Shown here piece by piece: positions 63,141-64,000 of a stretch of 64,000 nucleotides of DNA (position 1 is its first letter; each line of letters begins with the position of its first letter). Origin of the DNA: Flavobacterium sp. AED (GTDB lineage Bacteria; Bacteroidota; Bacteroidia; Flavobacteriales; Flavobacteriaceae); assembly GCF_000812945.1 (NCBI RefSeq), contig NZ_JSYM01000001.1, forward strand, positions 1,054,001 to 1,118,000, written 5' to 3'. The notes under the pieces are model-generated. The model saw only the letters and a program-made list of their open reading frames with translations. It did no database searches and had not been told where the DNA came from. Position numbers and translations under genes: made by a program.

Positions 63141-64000
63141 ATGGTGATTTCAAACAAACCACTTAGATTTATATTAGTAGCTTTAGTAGCATGTCTTCCA
63201 TTAATTAGTTTTGCAAATCCTGAAGTGGATACTGTGAAAGTAAAAACAGAAGTTGCTCATGAAGTGTCAGAAGAAGCTCATGCTGAACCAACAGATGTAA
63301 AATCTAAAATCAAGGAATTTATCAATCATCACCTTTTGGATGCTCATGATTTTACATTTTCTGTAAATGAAGAAACTGGTGAGCATTATGGTTTTTCATT
63401 ACCAATTATTCTTTGGGATAATGGATTGCAAGTTTTTTCTTCTTCAAAATTCCATCATGGTGAAGAAACGGCTGAGCACAATGGTAATTATTATGTGTTA
63501 CACCACGAAAAAATATATAAAACAGATGCTTCTGGAGAATTAACAGAAGGAGAAAATGGTCATCCTACAAATGCTAGACCGATAGATTTCTCAATCACTA
63601 AAAGTGTTATTGGTATAATGTTGGTTTCCTTGTTTATGTTTTTGTTGTTTTCAAGTTTGGCAAAATCATACGCTAAAAATAACGGAATCGCTTCAGGATT
63701 AGGACGTATTTTTGAACCTCTTGTTTTGTATGTACGTGATGAAATTGCAATTCCAAATATTGGAGAAAAAAACTATAAAAAATACATGAGCTATTTGCTT
63801 ACTATATTTTTCTTTATTCTTTTTCTTAATATTTTAGGATTGATGCCACTTGGATTTAATGTAACTGGAAATATTGCTATTACAGTATCGTTGGCAATTT
63901 TAACGTATATCATTACAACCTTAACAGCTAATAAAAATTATTGGGGACACATTTTCTGGATGCCAGGTGTGCCAACTCCAATGAAATTTATCTTGGCACC
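63141..64000 (+). CDS. atpB: F0F1 ATP synthase subunit a (partial, cut by window end)
   Basis: About 286 residues are visible. The protein starts with a signal-peptide-like segment (VALVACLPLISFA, residues 13-25) and an extended His/Glu-rich N-terminal region, both usual for AtpB of Bacteroidota. Membrane helices begin near residue 153 (SVIGIMLVSLFMFLLF), then LYVRDEIAIPNIGEKNY and ILGLMPLGFNVTGNIAIT, the conserved subunit-a region. The catalytic Arg helix lies beyond the window. It forms the proton half-channels of the ATP synthase. Confidence 0.96.
   Translation, partial: MVISNKPLRFILVALVACLPLISFANPEVDTVKVKTEVAHEVSEEAHAEPTDVKSKIKEFINHHLLDAHDFTFSVNEETGEHYGFSLPIILWDNGLQVFSSSKFHHGEETAEHNGNYYVLHHEKIYKTDASGELTEGENGHPTNARPIDFSITKSVIGIMLVSLFMFLLFSSLAKSYAKNNGIASGLGRIFEPLVLYVRDEIAIPNIGEKNYKKYMSYLLTIFFFILFLNILGLMPLGFNVTGNIAITVSLAILTYIITTLTANKNYWGHIFWMPGVPTPMKFILA

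Noticed and set aside
1..64000. CRISPR arrays, insertion sequences, toxin-antitoxin or restriction systems
   Set aside because: I saw no regularly spaced direct repeats with unique spacers, no transposase motifs and no defence-gene domains anywhere in the window.

Overview
The window looks like a chromosomal segment from a Flavobacterium-like member of the Bacteroidota. It is AT-rich and lacks strong Shine-Dalgarno sites. Several genes carry the Bacteroidota -7 promoter element TAnnTTTG. It also encodes families typical of the phylum: GLPGLI, DUF4175, DUF5687, DUF2807, a TonB/OMP_b-brl receptor, a SprE/PorW-type type IX secretion lipoprotein, and an AtpB with a signal peptide. There is one RNA gene, tRNA-Cys(GCA). 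I saw no CRISPR array, transposase, integrase or prophage.

Layout. 1-9 kb, mostly minus strand: a partial Pif1-like helicase, an OmpH/Skp-like lipoprotein, a methyltransferase, mnmG, ybeY and a very large DUF4175 membrane protein, with four ParB-binding (parS) palindromes around mnmG-ybeY. 9-20.6 kb: gltX, a small beta-barrel protein, an SPFH protein, a YtxH/holin-like/small-protein stress-type cluster, glnS, folB, tRNA-Cys followed by a 90-bp tandem repeat of its own 3' end and terminator, then the rnr-GIN-LysE operon. 20.9-21.65 kb: a 724-bp, very AT-rich gene-free stretch. 21.6-28.8 kb: rpiB, tex, tatA, and an operon with a GH3-type adenylating enzyme and a nucleoside-phosphorylase-like protein. 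28.8-40.8 kb: an exopolysaccharide/O-antigen locus with Wzz-like, Wzx, two polymerase/ligase-like membrane proteins, two glycosyltransferases, a methyltransferase, a UDP-xylose-synthase-like SDR, an initiating sugar-phosphate transferase and a PaaK/CapK-like ligase. 40.9-45.9 kb: purD, upp, DUF4254 and a family-9 glycosyltransferase.

45.9-56.7 kb is the accessory part. It holds two AraC regulators, a pentapeptide-repeat protein, a TonB-type receptor with a GLPGLI protein, a secreted monooxygenase-like protein, an alpha/beta hydrolase, an acetyltransferase and a 2Fe-2S reductase. Two segments here are bracketed by duplicated 3' ends of resident genes: a decayed GT9 tail, and a nearly intact 210-bp tail of the 2Fe-2S reductase. 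Both segments contain an AraC regulator. 56.8-64 kb returns to core genes: a DUF5687/ABC pair, the SprE/PorW-like lipoprotein, bactofilin, AtpZ/I, a small membrane protein and the start of atpB, which is cut by the window edge.

The largest-scale pattern is a strand switch. Most genes left of about 20.6 kb run leftward and most genes right of it run rightward. The AT-rich gap with DnaA-box-like sequences lies exactly at the switch, and the parS cluster is 16-18 kb away. I therefore propose that this window contains, or lies very near, the chromosomal replication origin. This is inference and needs a whole-genome skew plot.
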